Positions 34,944 to 43,277 of a stretch of DNA of 64,000 nucleotides are shown here, piece after piece. Numbering within the stretch: position 1 is the stretch's first letter; the number at the start of each line of letters is the position of its first letter. The translations under genes were made by a program, and so were the position numbers. A model generated the notes under the pieces. That model was not told where the DNA came from. It saw nothing but the letters and a program-made list of their open reading frames with translations, and searched no databases. The stretch lies in NCBI RefSeq assembly GCF_037076565.1, contig NZ_AP029028.1, positions 2,666,001-2,730,000 of the forward strand, in the 5' to 3' direction. The stretch comes from Herbaspirillum sp. DW155. GTDB taxonomy: Bacteria; Pseudomonadota; Gammaproteobacteria; Burkholderiales; Burkholderiaceae_D.

Positions 34944-35171
34944 TTACTTGGTTTCGTTGAGGACGGTCTTCAACGGCTTTTGCAGCAGATTGAACTGGGC
35001 GCTCATGGCGCTTTTGGTGACGGATTGCTTTTGCAGCAGATCCATGAAGGCGGCCGGATCGGGCATCTCGCCGTCGACCTGCTGGCGGTTGAAGTCGTTG
35101 ATCTTCTGGCTGATCTCATCGAACTTCTTGTCCATGTGGCGTAGATTCTGCAGTACCGGATTGCTCGACAT
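34944..35171 (-). CDS. hrpF: HrpF-like small helical T3SS protein (possible needle/pilus-type subunit)
   Basis: 75 residues from the ATG at 35171, which has AGGAG nine bases upstream; the ATG at 35180 would have no spacing. The protein is almost wholly helical: 'LRHMDKKFDEISQKINDFN', a short turn with 'DGEMPDPAAFMDLLQK', then a second helix. This resembles SctF-type needle subunits as well as P. syringae HrpF, whose position it occupies (between hrpE and hrpG). No separate HrpA pilin was recognised, so a structural role is possible. Confidence 0.65.
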   Translation of the reverse strand: MSSNPVLQNLRHMDKKFDEISQKINDFNRQQVDGEMPDPAAFMDLLQKQSVTKSAMSAQFNLLQKPLKTVLNETK

Positions 35172-35214
35172 GACGCTCATCTCCTCATGTGGATGACAGG
35201 GGGCTTACGGCGGA

Positions 35215-35243
35215 TAGGTGGCAGCGGCCTGGACTTCAGTTCG
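35215..35243 (-). promoter_or_regulatory. Degenerate hrp box upstream of hrpF
   Basis: Read on the minus strand: CGAACT, 16-base spacer, CCACCTA. The -10 half is perfect and the spacing is right, while the -35 half differs from GGAACC at two positions. It lies 43 bases before the hrpF ATG in the intergenic gap, where P. syringae also has a hrp box for its hrpF-hrpG-hrcC operon. Confidence 0.4.
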
Positions 35244-35295
35244 GATTTTTTGCGAGGTCTCTGTCTGCCGGGTCGATGTGCTCTGCCACCACGGC

Positions 35296-35904
35296 TCATG
35301 AAGGATCTTGGGCTCCGAGGTGGGTGCGGGCAGCGGCCAGACCATCGCGCAAAGCCTGCACCGCCAGCGCAAAGTCGCTGCGCCACTCCCCGCTGGCCGC
35401 CTCCAGGCGGCAACTGCCCGGGGCCAGCGCGGAATCGGTCTGGACCTCCCAGGGCGAAGCCGGCAGCAGCTGCTGGTCGTCCGGGTGGACCCACAGTACC
35501 GCCTCGTGCAGCTTGGCTGGCGCCTCCTGACGTACCCTGCGCAGCATGGCGGCGATGCGATCTCGCGGGGCAAGTTCCAGCAGCAGGCGCTCCATCACGT
35601 CTTGCGCCAGATCCACGACGACCTCTTCGATGCGCTCCAGCATGTCGTGCTGCGCTCGTTGCAATCCCTCCAGCAACGCAGTCCCGCGTTGCGCGACTTC
35701 CTCCTGCTGTCGCTTTACGGCATGCCGGGCATCTTCTGCGGCCTGCTCGCGTATCCGCTCAGCCTCGTCGCGGGCCTGCGCCAGCATCTGCTCTGCCAGT
35801 TGCGCCGCATCGCTGGTCACGGTCAGCCCGGTGAGGCGCAGCACACCCTGGTGCGCACGCAATTGATCCGGCACGGTCACACGCTGCACGGCAAAGTCGC
35901 TCAT
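35296..35904 (-). CDS. hrpE: T3SS stator protein HrpE (SctL)
   Basis: 202 residues of the SctL/FliH type: a long Ala/Glu/Gln/Arg-rich coiled coil (about 35-95, 'EAERIREQAAEDARHAV', 'QRAQHDMLERIEEVVVDLA') and a C-terminal globular domain ('LHEAVLWVHPDDQQLLP'). It binds and restrains the ATPase HrcN. It follows hrpD as in P. syringae. 391 bases separate the stop of hrcJ-hrpD from here only by hrpD itself, so the hrpB promoter should serve it. Confidence 0.8.
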   Translation of the reverse strand: MSDFAVQRVTVPDQLRAHQGVLRLTGLTVTSDAAQLAEQMLAQARDEAERIREQAAEDARHAVKRQQEEVAQRGTALLEGLQRAQHDMLERIEEVVVDLAQDVMERLLLELAPRDRIAAMLRRVRQEAPAKLHEAVLWVHPDDQQLLPASPWEVQTDSALAPGSCRLEAASGEWRSDFALAVQALRDGLAAARTHLGAQDPS

Positions 35905-35935
35905 GGGTCATCACTTTCATAAAACGCGGGCGATC

Positions 35936-36562
35936 TCATTCTTGCTGCGCACGCGTGCAACAGGATTGCCAACACCGCAGTGCACGCCGGGCGGCAGCGG
36001 CTGATTCGGCCACCGGTGAGTGGGCCGCAGCGGGCAAGGCGCTGTCGATGCGGCTGCGTTCGGATGGATCCAGCAAGCCGCGCAAACGCGCCCACATGCC
36101 GGGAAAATGCTGTTCCAGCCGCCACGCCAGTTCGGCCAGTCCGATCAGGACGGCATCTGCCTGAGCACCGTCGGGGCTGCTGATCCGGGGCACGCAGCGC
36201 GTCAGCGGCTGGGCCAGCGAGACGCGCTGACACCAGGTCTGTTGGTCGCGCGCCAGCGTACCGAGAACCGACTGTTGGTGCTCTCGCGCGGCGAACAAGC
36301 CACCGAACAGTCCGGCACGACGGCGCAACTCCTGCCCCTGCTGGCTGGCCGCACTCTGCCAGCCGGGATCGAACAGGCGCGGCAGGTCCGGGGCCAGCGC
36401 GGCGCGTTCACACCAGGCACGATAACTGTCGCGCCTTGCCACGAGAGTGGCGCTCATCCCCGGCAAGACGGCCAGATCAAGGTATTGCCACGGGGCGAAC
36501 CACCAGTCGAGAAAGGCCTGACTCAAGATCGGTGGTGCAGGATCGGGAACCAGATCTGTCAC
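35936..36562 (-). CDS. hrpD: T3SS protein HrpD (SctK)
   Basis: 208 residues, Trp/Leu/Arg-rich, no membrane segment. Order hrcJ-hrpD-hrpE and size fit HrpD/SctK, the adaptor of the sorting platform that carries SctQ and SctL. The start overlaps the hrcJ stop by 4 bases. SctK proteins are poorly conserved, so context carries most of the weight. A Cys-rich C-terminus ('CWQSCCTRAQQE') is unusual. Confidence 0.7.
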   Translation of the reverse strand: MTDLVPDPAPPILSQAFLDWWFAPWQYLDLAVLPGMSATLVARRDSYRAWCERAALAPDLPRLFDPGWQSAASQQGQELRRRAGLFGGLFAAREHQQSVLGTLARDQQTWCQRVSLAQPLTRCVPRISSPDGAQADAVLIGLAELAWRLEQHFPGMWARLRGLLDPSERSRIDSALPAAAHSPVAESAAAARRALRCWQSCCTRAQQE

Positions 36563-37521
36563 GATTTACCCTGCCCTGCCTTGCCCGCCGTCGCCGTTGC
36601 GGCTGCGGGGGCTGGCGAAGTCGGCGCAGCCGTGGCCTTGGTCGTGGTCGGTTCGGTTGGATCTGCGGACTTGGCCTTGCGCATGGCGAGCCGGGCGATC
36701 ATCAACATGAGTTTGGGATTGCGCTGTACATGCAGGAATGCCAGCCAGCCGCCCCCCAGCAGGACCAGCAAGACCAGCCCCAGCAGGGTCAGGCCCAGCG
36801 CCCTTACTGAGGAGACGGCCACCACGAAGGGCCCCAGCGTGGTCCATTCGATACCTGCCGTGGGCACCTCGCCGGGCATCATCACCACCGAGACCTTGGC
36901 ACGTCCCTCCTCGCCGCTCAGGCCAGGAATACTGGAGGCTACCAGCTTGCGGATGCGCGGCATGACCATATCCTCGTCCAGCGGCGCACGATATTTGACG
37001 AATACCGCCGCTGACGACGGCTGAATCGGTTCGCCCGGTGCAATCCGCTCCGGCAGGACCACATGGACGCGCGCCGAGATAACGTGGTCGAATTGCTGCA
37101 GCGTTGACTCCAGTTCCTCGGAGAGCCCGTGAATGTAGCGGATACGCTCTTCCATGGGGGTGGAAATCATCCCCTGCTTCTTGAACACCTCCCCCAGGTT
37201 GGACAGGTTGCGGCGCGGCAGGCCCGCTTCGTTCATGGTTTCGGTGGCGCGCGAGAGATCATCTTCCTTGACGATCAGCGTGACGCCCTCCTTGCTCTTC
37301 TGCTTCTCGACGCTGATGCCCTTGCGATTGAGCACCAGAACGATTTCGTTGGCATCGCCATCGGACAGGCCGGCCTGCAGATTGACCGATCGGGAGCAGG
37401 CCGACAGCAGAAGCAGCAGCAACAGGATCGCCGCCAGGCGCGGCAGCTGTGCCAGCAGCCGGTTGCTGCAATGTGATCGCGGGCGAAGGGGCAGGAAATT
37501 GGCCAGTGGTCGCAGGCGCAT
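36559..37521 (-). CDS. hrcJ: T3SS inner-ring lipoprotein HrcJ (SctJ)
   Basis: 320 residues. Long basic N-terminus, hydrophobic core and lipobox 'LLSACS' (Cys near 42), followed by the two SctJ ring domains ('DANEIVLVLNRKGISVEKQ', 'ELESTLQQFDHVISARVHVVLPE', 'SSAAVFVKY') and a C-terminal membrane helix ('LGLTLLGLVLLVLLGGGWLAF' near 250) with a basic Ala/Thr-rich tail. It builds the MS ring. It starts 3 bases after hrpB. Confidence 0.95.
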   Translation of the reverse strand: MRLRPLANFLPLRPRSHCSNRLLAQLPRLAAILLLLLLLSACSRSVNLQAGLSDGDANEIVLVLNRKGISVEKQKSKEGVTLIVKEDDLSRATETMNEAGLPRRNLSNLGEVFKKQGMISTPMEERIRYIHGLSEELESTLQQFDHVISARVHVVLPERIAPGEPIQPSSAAVFVKYRAPLDEDMVMPRIRKLVASSIPGLSGEEGRAKVSVVMMPGEVPTAGIEWTTLGPFVVAVSSVRALGLTLLGLVLLVLLGGGWLAFLHVQRNPKLMLMIARLAMRKAKSADPTEPTTTKATAAPTSPAPAAATATAGKAGQGKS

Positions 37522-37524
37522 GGT

Positions 37525-37926
37525 TTATTGGAGCTTGGTGAGCGAATCAACCGAGGTCACCGCCTTGGAGACCACCTTGGATACGGTCTGCACCCGCAGC
37601 TGGAAATCATTGAGTGCCATCATCGCTTTCATCAACTGCATCGAGTCGCCGGTTCGGGTGGCCTGTTCCAGCAGCTTGGAGACGTACTGCTGGTCCTGCT
37701 TGATCTCCGCAGCCAGGTGCGTGGTGCGATCAACGATGGCCGAACCCAGCGAGGCGTTGTCGGTCTTGATATGCGCCGGATCGTTGTTCAGATGACGCGC
37801 CAGGGCAGCACGGAAATCGCTGCTGTCGGCTGCATTGACGGGCTGCAGGTCCAGCGTCACGTTATTGTTCTTGCCCAGCGTTTCAAAGGAATAGCCGGCG
37901 CTGCCAGCCTCTGTCATCACACTCAT
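37525..37926 (-). CDS. hrpB: T3SS inner rod protein HrpB (SctI)
   Basis: 133 residues from the ATG at 37926 with GGAGAGG upstream; longer in-frame starts lie across the hrp box. The C-terminal helix 'QLMKAMMALNDFQLRVQTVSK' is typical of SctI inner-rod proteins. It is the first gene of the hrpB-hrcJ-hrpD-hrpE unit, with a perfect hrp box 42 bases upstream. This matches P. syringae apart from the missing hrpA and hrpZ. Confidence 0.85.
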   Translation of the reverse strand: MSVMTEAGSAGYSFETLGKNNNVTLDLQPVNAADSSDFRAALARHLNNDPAHIKTDNASLGSAIVDRTTHLAAEIKQDQQYVSKLLEQATRTGDSMQLMKAMMALNDFQLRVQTVSKVVSKAVTSVDSLTKLQ

Positions 37927-37967
37927 GTTTTCGCCTCTCCAGGAAATGGCAGCTCTTGACTCCTTCC

Positions 37968-37996
37968 TGAGTGGTCGCTGGCGCACTGCTGGTTCC
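37968..37996 (-). promoter_or_regulatory. hrp box upstream of hrpB
   Basis: Minus strand: GGAACC (37996-37991), 16-base spacer, CCACTCA (37974-37968), a perfect HrpL consensus. It ends 42 bases before the hrpB ATG and lies after the stop of the preceding gene, so it starts the hrpB-hrcJ-hrpD-hrpE transcript and possibly reads on to hrcC. Confidence 0.9.
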
Positions 37997-38009
37997 GCCC
38001 TGCCCGCGC

Positions 38010-38612
38010 TCAGAAGTCGGGCAGCAGGTCGCAAAATTGCCCGCCGCAGCCCAGCGGCGAGGAGGGATCGCAGAACCCGGACTGCAGGCAGCGACGTTGC
38101 CGCTGGCTCGGCGACAAGGGCGCACCGGGCGCGATCAGTGGCGGCGTGACTATGCGGGAAGGTCGCAAGGACACCGAGACCTGGGTGTACTTCAGCGCAA
38201 GATGATGGGCGCGATCACCGCTGCCGATGATGGTCTCTTCTCCCGCGTGGCGTTCGGTGCCGCCCGTGGCCATGCCGGCGTTGTCATCGCACCGCCCGTC
38301 CGCTTCGCCCGGCAGCAGACCGCCAGCCTCCCCGGACCTTGCTTCGGGCGCAGGCGATGCAGGTAATGCGTTCGCTTGCATATCACCGATGATCTCCAGC
38401 TGGACGGTGCAACTGAAACTCGTGATGTCTCCGATGCCGGTACGTGCCGCACCGGTCTCCGAACTGTCGGGGCTCTCCTTGCCGCTCACGCGCACCCGGG
38501 TGACGGTATGGCTCAGCGTCGCCTTGATGGTGCGTCGGGACAGGTTTTCGCGGGCGGTCCCCGGCGTTGTCGGCTGCTCGGCGCTGCAGAGGTAGTCGGG
38601 CATTTTCATCAT
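38010..38612 (-). CDS. Unrecognised Cys-containing protein between hrcU and hrpB
   Basis: 200 residues. The first ATG overlaps the hrcU stop (ATGA arrangement), which is good evidence for translation coupled to hrcU. The N-terminal half is Thr/Ser-rich with a possible strand region ('TLSHTVTRVRVSGKE'); the middle is Gly/Ala/Glu-rich; the C-terminus has four spaced Cys ('CLQSGFC', 'GCGGQFC'). No signal peptide, no known family. It occupies the place where hrpA/hrpZ stand in P. syringae relative to hrpB, but resembles neither. It could be a secreted or accessory protein. Confidence 0.55.
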   Translation of the reverse strand: MMKMPDYLCSAEQPTTPGTARENLSRRTIKATLSHTVTRVRVSGKESPDSSETGAARTGIGDITSFSCTVQLEIIGDMQANALPASPAPEARSGEAGGLLPGEADGRCDDNAGMATGGTERHAGEETIIGSGDRAHHLALKYTQVSVSLRPSRIVTPPLIAPGAPLSPSQRQRRCLQSGFCDPSSPLGCGGQFCDLLPDF

Positions 38613-39721
38613 GGCGGCCCTTCCGATGAATCCGGTTTGATGCCGTGACTTTCCAGCTCGACGTGGCGGTCGGTGCGGGCACTGGCCACCAGCTCGTGCA
38701 CCACGGCATAGACATGGGCGACGGCCTCGTAGCTTTCTCGCGGAATCACCGTATCCTCATCGCAGTGGGCGTACAGGTGACGGGCCAGCCAGACATGGCG
38801 AATCACCGGAATGCCGCATTCGCGTGCGCGCCGGATCATGGCCCGCGCCGTCTCGTTCTTGCCTTTGGCCAGTACCTGCGGAACCATCTGCTGGCCCGCA
38901 TCGTAGTAAAGGGCCACCGCGAAGTGGGTCGGATTGACCACCACGGCGTTGGCATTGGCGGTCTTGGCCGCCGGTGCCTCATTGGCCCACTGACGCGCCA
39001 GCCGCTTGCGCTGCCCTTTGATGAGCGGATCGCCCTCGGACTCCTTGTGCTCGCGTTTGATTTCCTCCTTGTCCATCATGAGTTCCTTCTTGTGGAAGTA
39101 CTTCTGGATGGCAAAGTCGACCAGGCCGAGACACAGACAGACCACGATGACGACGTGGAAGATGGACCGCAGGATGGTCAGAAAACCGTAATAGCTGTCC
39201 TTGGGATCGCCGCTGGAGAGAGAAACGATGTTGGCCAGATTCCCGCGCACCAGCACGTAGACGATCCAGCCGATCAACAGCGCCTTGCCCACGGTGGTCA
39301 TCAGCTCCACCAGCTTCTTTTTGGAGATGATCTGCTTGAGACCATTGACCGGGTTGAGCTTGTCGAATTTGGGCGTAAGCGCCTCGCTGGCCACCAGCAT
39401 ACCGAACTGGCCCCAGTGCGCGGCCACGCCGATGACGATGCAGACCACAAAGCAGGTAGCCACGACGATAGCCACGAAGATGCCGGCCGAACTGAGGATG
39501 GACATGGCCACCGGGATGAAATCCTGTCCCACTCCATGGATGCCGGCCTCCATCAGGTTGGAGATGGCACCGCGCCAGAGCGATTCGGTGGACAACGCCA
39601 GTTCGGCCACCACCACCAGCATGGCCAGCCGCGCCAGATCCCGACTGACGGCGATCTGGCCCTTCTTTCTGGCATCCTCGATCTTCTTGTGGGTAGGTTC
39701 TTCGTTCTTTTCGTCGCTCAT
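38609..39721 (-). CDS. hrcU: T3SS export switch protein HrcU (SctU)
   Basis: 370 residues from the ATG at 39721, which starts 'MSDEKNEEPTHKKIEDARKKGQ', the classic FlhB/SctU opening. Four membrane helices lie between about 28 and 210, and the autocleavage site NPTH is present near residue 262 ('VVVNPTHFAVAL'). It switches substrate class after needle completion. It overlaps hrcT by 4 bases and the next gene downstream by 4. Confidence 0.95.
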   Translation of the reverse strand: MSDEKNEEPTHKKIEDARKKGQIAVSRDLARLAMLVVVAELALSTESLWRGAISNLMEAGIHGVGQDFIPVAMSILSSAGIFVAIVVATCFVVCIVIGVAAHWGQFGMLVASEALTPKFDKLNPVNGLKQIISKKKLVELMTTVGKALLIGWIVYVLVRGNLANIVSLSSGDPKDSYYGFLTILRSIFHVVIVVCLCLGLVDFAIQKYFHKKELMMDKEEIKREHKESEGDPLIKGQRKRLARQWANEAPAAKTANANAVVVNPTHFAVALYYDAGQQMVPQVLAKGKNETARAMIRRARECGIPVIRHVWLARHLYAHCDEDTVIPRESYEAVAHVYAVVHELVASARTDRHVELESHGIKPDSSEGPP

Positions 39722-40512
39722 CGCTTCCCCGCATCGGTCAGGCTGGCCAGCAGGTCCAGCAGATGGGAAAAATCGCCGGTCACATGATGCGAAAAAGTGG
39801 CCCAGTACATCAGCAGGATCAGCAAGCCGACCAGGCTCTTGATGGGGGCGGACGCGAACGAGACCTGCAGATTGGAGGCGAATACCCCGATGATGGCAAA
39901 GGCGAATTCGATGAGCATCAGGGGAATGATGACCGGCGCGCCATACACCACGACATACCACAGGAACTCGCCAAAACGCTTGACCAGGACATCGAAATGC
40001 CCGGCCTCAAAAGGCGGCAGCAAGGTGTAGGCAGGCCACAGGGCGTAGCTCTCCAGCAGGATGCGCGCCAGTGCCGAAAACAGTCCGGCCTGCACCATCA
40101 CCAGCACCACCGCCTGCAGCAGCATGGCACCGATGGCACTGGCATCGCGGTCCACACTGGCATTGTTGGCCTGAATCTGGATGGGTGAGCGCTGCATGTC
40201 GAAGATCGATCCGATGGACTGCGTGACCCACAGCGGGAGCGCCATCAGGACACCGAACAGCAGACCGATCATGGCTTCCTTGAAGGCCAGCATGGCCGAG
40301 AGCAGGAAATCGGGAACGCGGTCCTGCACGAACAGAAAGGTCGGTACCGCAGCCGGCAGCGCAATGGCCATGGCGGTGGCGTTCTTGACCATCCCGGTCA
40401 GCACGTTCAGGCCGAAGCCGGGCAGAATCACCAGGCACACCAGCACGCGCGGCGTGACGATGGCAACGGTCACCATCACGGCATGCAGGTCGATCAGGGT
40501 GGAGGATTGCAT
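39718..40512 (-). CDS. hrcT: T3SS export apparatus protein HrcT (SctT)
   Basis: 264 residues, FliR/SctT family: about six membrane helices with conserved 'PRVLVCLVILPGFGLNVLTG' at the N-terminus and 'APVIIPLMLIEFAFAIIGV' near 205. Part of the R-S-T export gate in the inner membrane. It lies between hrcS and hrcU in the standard order. Confidence 0.95.
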   Translation of the reverse strand: MQSSTLIDLHAVMVTVAIVTPRVLVCLVILPGFGLNVLTGMVKNATAMAIALPAAVPTFLFVQDRVPDFLLSAMLAFKEAMIGLLFGVLMALPLWVTQSIGSIFDMQRSPIQIQANNASVDRDASAIGAMLLQAVVLVMVQAGLFSALARILLESYALWPAYTLLPPFEAGHFDVLVKRFGEFLWYVVVYGAPVIIPLMLIEFAFAIIGVFASNLQVSFASAPIKSLVGLLILLMYWATFSHHVTGDFSHLLDLLASLTDAGKR

Positions 40513-40525
40513 GGGCGCTGCAGTC

Positions 40526-40789
40526 TCAGCGGCCGATGTCGGGGACCATGGTCATGGCCAGGTCTGCCAGCCGCAGCAGTTCCACACCGATCCAGCGGCC
40601 CATGGTCGCCAGCGTGACGGCCACCGCCACCAGCTTGACCACATAGGGCAGCGTCTGGTCCTGGATCTGGGTCACCGCCTGGATCAGTGAGACCACCACG
40701 CCGCACAGCGTGGCAATGACCAGCGGCGGTGCCGACATCATCACTGCCATCCACAGGCCTTGCTGGAAAAAATTGAGCGTATCAGCCAT
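40526..40789 (-). CDS. hrcS: T3SS export apparatus protein HrcS (SctS)
   Basis: 87 residues, two membrane helices, FliQ family ('APPLVIATLCGVVVSLIQAVTQIQD' is the family hallmark, shown in shortened form: 'GVVVSLIQAVTQIQD'). The start at 40789 has GAGAAAG upstream. The family length is about 88 residues, so it is complete. Confidence 0.95.
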   Translation of the reverse strand: MADTLNFFQQGLWMAVMMSAPPLVIATLCGVVVSLIQAVTQIQDQTLPYVVKLVAVAVTLATMGRWIGVELLRLADLAMTMVPDIGR

Positions 40790-40830
40790 CTTCGCTTTCT
40801 CGTGAAATTGTGCCCATCCCGGACGACCTG

Positions 40831-41490
40831 TCACACATAGGACAGCGCCAGCGCATTGAGCAACTTGCCCCAGCCGGCCACCAGTGTGAAGAGCAGCAGC
40901 TTGAGCGGAATGGTGATGGTCTGCGGGCTGACCTGCTGCATGCCCAGCGCCATCAATAGATTCGAAATCAGCAGATCGATGATCACGAAGGGGATATAGA
41001 TCAGAAAACCGATCTCATAGCCGGCCTGCAGTTCCGATACCACGAAGGCCGGGATCAGGATCAGCGCATCGCTGGGGCGCGCCTCCTTGGCCACGTCCTT
41101 GGGCCAGAGTTTTTTGGCCGATGCAAGAAACAGCTCGCGCTGTTCCGGTCGGCTCACCTTCATCATGAATTTGCGCAGCGGCTCGAATGATTCCTGCGCC
41201 CTCACCAGCAATGGTGTGGTCCGTGAAGCGACCGGCGAGGACTCCATCTGTAATGCGTGCACCCCGATTTCCTGTACCGTCGGTGCCATGATGAACACGC
41301 TCAGCGCCAGCGAGATACCATAGATGGCCAGTGTCGGCGGCACCTGCTGCACCCCGATGGCGTTGCGCAGGACCAGCAGCACCAGCGAAATTTTCAGGAA
41401 CGAGGTGGTCGTCACCACCAGCAGCGGGATCAGCGCCAGCAGGGCCAGCAGGACAGAAAACGATACGACGTCGAACTGATTGTTCAGCAT
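40831..41490 (-). CDS. hrcR: T3SS export apparatus protein HrcR (SctR)
   Basis: 219 residues, FliP/SctR family: 'TTSFLKISLVLLVLRNAIG' near residue 28, 'IPAFVVSELQAGYEIGF' and 'IPFVIIDLLISNLLMALGM' near 145-175, all diagnostic. Core of the export gate. It overlaps hrcQ by 7 bases. Confidence 0.97.
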   Translation of the reverse strand: MLNNQFDVVSFSVLLALLALIPLLVVTTTSFLKISLVLLVLRNAIGVQQVPPTLAIYGISLALSVFIMAPTVQEIGVHALQMESSPVASRTTPLLVRAQESFEPLRKFMMKVSRPEQRELFLASAKKLWPKDVAKEARPSDALILIPAFVVSELQAGYEIGFLIYIPFVIIDLLISNLLMALGMQQVSPQTITIPLKLLLFTLVAGWGKLLNALALSYV

Positions 41491-42602
41491 GCCCCACCCC
41501 AGTGGACGATACGAATGCCCAGCGCGCCATCCACATCCACCACTTCGCCTTGTCCTACCCGGCGGCCTCCACAGAAGATGCCGATGTCGCCCGGTTGGCC
41601 GGACTGCAAGGCAAGAATCGATTGCGGTGCCAGACTGCGCAGCGCTCCCAGCGGCAAGGCGATGCGTCCCAGTTCAAAGGTCAGCGTCAGCGACAACGCT
41701 TCCAGCGCGGCGGGCGCGTCGGCTTGCGCGACGTCCTCCCCTGCGGGGGCATCCGGCGCTGCGTCGTAATCGAGATCCTCTGCTGATTCCATATCCAAGC
41801 TTGACTCCGGTGAGATGAGTTGCAGTTGCGCGGGAGCGAGATAACGTACACGCCAGTTGCGCCCGGCCAGATTGAGCCTGCCCGTGCCATTGCTCTGGAA
41901 GGCAGGACGGGAGGGCAAGATGATGTCCCCCGGCACCAGTGCGGCGCAGGCCGCATCGCTTAGTCGGTGCCATCCGAGTACCACGGGTTGGTGCCAGGGG
42001 ATCGCCAAAAAATCGTCTTCTGGCGCGCGCAGTGCGGTGATGTCACAGTCCTCCAGCAAGCGCAGCCAGGTTTGCGGTGCCGCGTGCAGACTGCCCAGCA
42101 TCACATGAGCGTCTTGCTGCAGGCTCAATTCCAGGGTGCAGACCTGTGATGCATCGGCTATCTGTGCAGACCTGATCCGTGCGGTCCGGTACAACGGGCT
42201 GCCCTGCAATCTGGCGGCCACGGCAGCGGTCAGCCACGGCGGACATTCCTGCGCTGATGGATCGGCCAGTGCCGCCGTGAGGTCGATGCCGGTGAGTACG
42301 CGCAACCAGCGTATGCCGTCGTCGAGCCACACGGAGCCGGCCGGTCCTGACAGCAGCAGCGGGATGTCTGCTGTCTGCGACGCCGCATTGTCTGTGGCCA
42401 GTCGCAGCGTCAGCTCGGCCTGCTGGTCCGGCAGCACCATGAGCAACCCGCGTCCGACCTTGCGCGTCAGCGCCGCCAGGCTGGCAGAGACCTTGGGTGC
42501 GCGGCGCAGAAGAGGATTCGTGGTCAATCGGGCAGACTCGCCGTTCTGCTCCGGCAGGTCGCCGGCAACGGTATAGGACATGAATGGGGCATCCTGCTGC
42601 AT
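41484..42602 (-). CDS. hrcQ: T3SS sorting-platform protein HrcQ (SctQ)
   Basis: 372 residues. The C-terminal SpoA domain is clear ('FELGRIALPLGALRSLAPQ', 'GDIGIFCGGRRVGQGEVVDV', 'LGIRIV'), with a second, weaker SpoA-like region around 200-270. It is a single gene, unlike P. syringae where hrcQA and hrcQB are split. An alternative start is the ATG at 42581. It forms the cytoplasmic pods with HrpD and HrpE. Confidence 0.9.
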   Translation of the reverse strand: MQQDAPFMSYTVAGDLPEQNGESARLTTNPLLRRAPKVSASLAALTRKVGRGLLMVLPDQQAELTLRLATDNAASQTADIPLLLSGPAGSVWLDDGIRWLRVLTGIDLTAALADPSAQECPPWLTAAVAARLQGSPLYRTARIRSAQIADASQVCTLELSLQQDAHVMLGSLHAAPQTWLRLLEDCDITALRAPEDDFLAIPWHQPVVLGWHRLSDAACAALVPGDIILPSRPAFQSNGTGRLNLAGRNWRVRYLAPAQLQLISPESSLDMESAEDLDYDAAPDAPAGEDVAQADAPAALEALSLTLTFELGRIALPLGALRSLAPQSILALQSGQPGDIGIFCGGRRVGQGEVVDVDGALGIRIVHWGGAC

Positions 42603-42656
42603 GGTTGATCGTAGGTGTCCGCATCAGGGCTGGCACCCGGTCTGTTGGCCATCCAG

Positions 42657-43274
42657 CTAGAGCACGGCCAGTCGCACGCTTCTGCCCATACGTCGCGCCA
42701 GCCCCTTTTCCAGTTCCATTCTTTTGCCCAGCAGGATCTCGCGCAGCCGATCGCTCCCGGCTGCCAGCAGGAACGAGGCCAGAGACTCCCTCAGGTCGGT
42801 CAGCACGGCCAGCGTCTCGCCACCGGGCAGCATGACCTCGAAGACGCCGCTCTGGGCCTGTACAGGCAGCAGATCGAGCAAGGCCTCGGTATCGAAATTT
42901 GACGTCGCGTCCGTGCTGCCCAGTCCCTCTTCGGGCTGGCTGTCGTCCTCCCCGGAATGCTCCTGCTGTCTGTCCTCTGGCATCACGATGCAGCCTTCCA
43001 TACGCGCTGTATCGCTGGCACTGGCCGGTGCGCGTTCGCCGCTGCCCGACATGGCCGAACGCTCCCGGGTCACCCGCCGGGGGCTCGCGGGCGTCCGTGG
43101 ACGCTGGTTGTTCTGCGTGCCGGGCTGAGCATGCGAGGGAGCCGCCGCCGGCGCCGGCCGTACCGGCGGCAAGTGCGCCATGAATGGTGGCGCGCGATTG
43201 GCCGGGGAGCGCTGCACCGGCAGCGGCTCGCTACAGAGGCGCTCCATGACCGAAGAAATGGTTTGAGGTGACAT
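42657..43274 (-). CDS. hrpP: T3SS needle-length/substrate-switch protein HrpP (SctP)
   Basis: 205 residues. Residues 1-110 are Pro/Ala/Arg/Ser-rich and unstructured-looking, while residues about 125-205 are a compact domain ('LLDLLPVQAQSGVFEVMLPG', 'LLGKRMELEKGLARRMGR'), the usual SctP plan. Position between hrpO and hrcQ agrees. Predicted to measure appendage length and act with HrcU. Confidence 0.8.
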   Translation of the reverse strand: MSPQTISSVMERLCSEPLPVQRSPANRAPPFMAHLPPVRPAPAAAPSHAQPGTQNNQRPRTPASPRRVTRERSAMSGSGERAPASASDTARMEGCIVMPEDRQQEHSGEDDSQPEEGLGSTDATSNFDTEALLDLLPVQAQSGVFEVMLPGGETLAVLTDLRESLASFLLAAGSDRLREILLGKRMELEKGLARRMGRSVRLAVL

Positions 43275-43277
43275 CCG

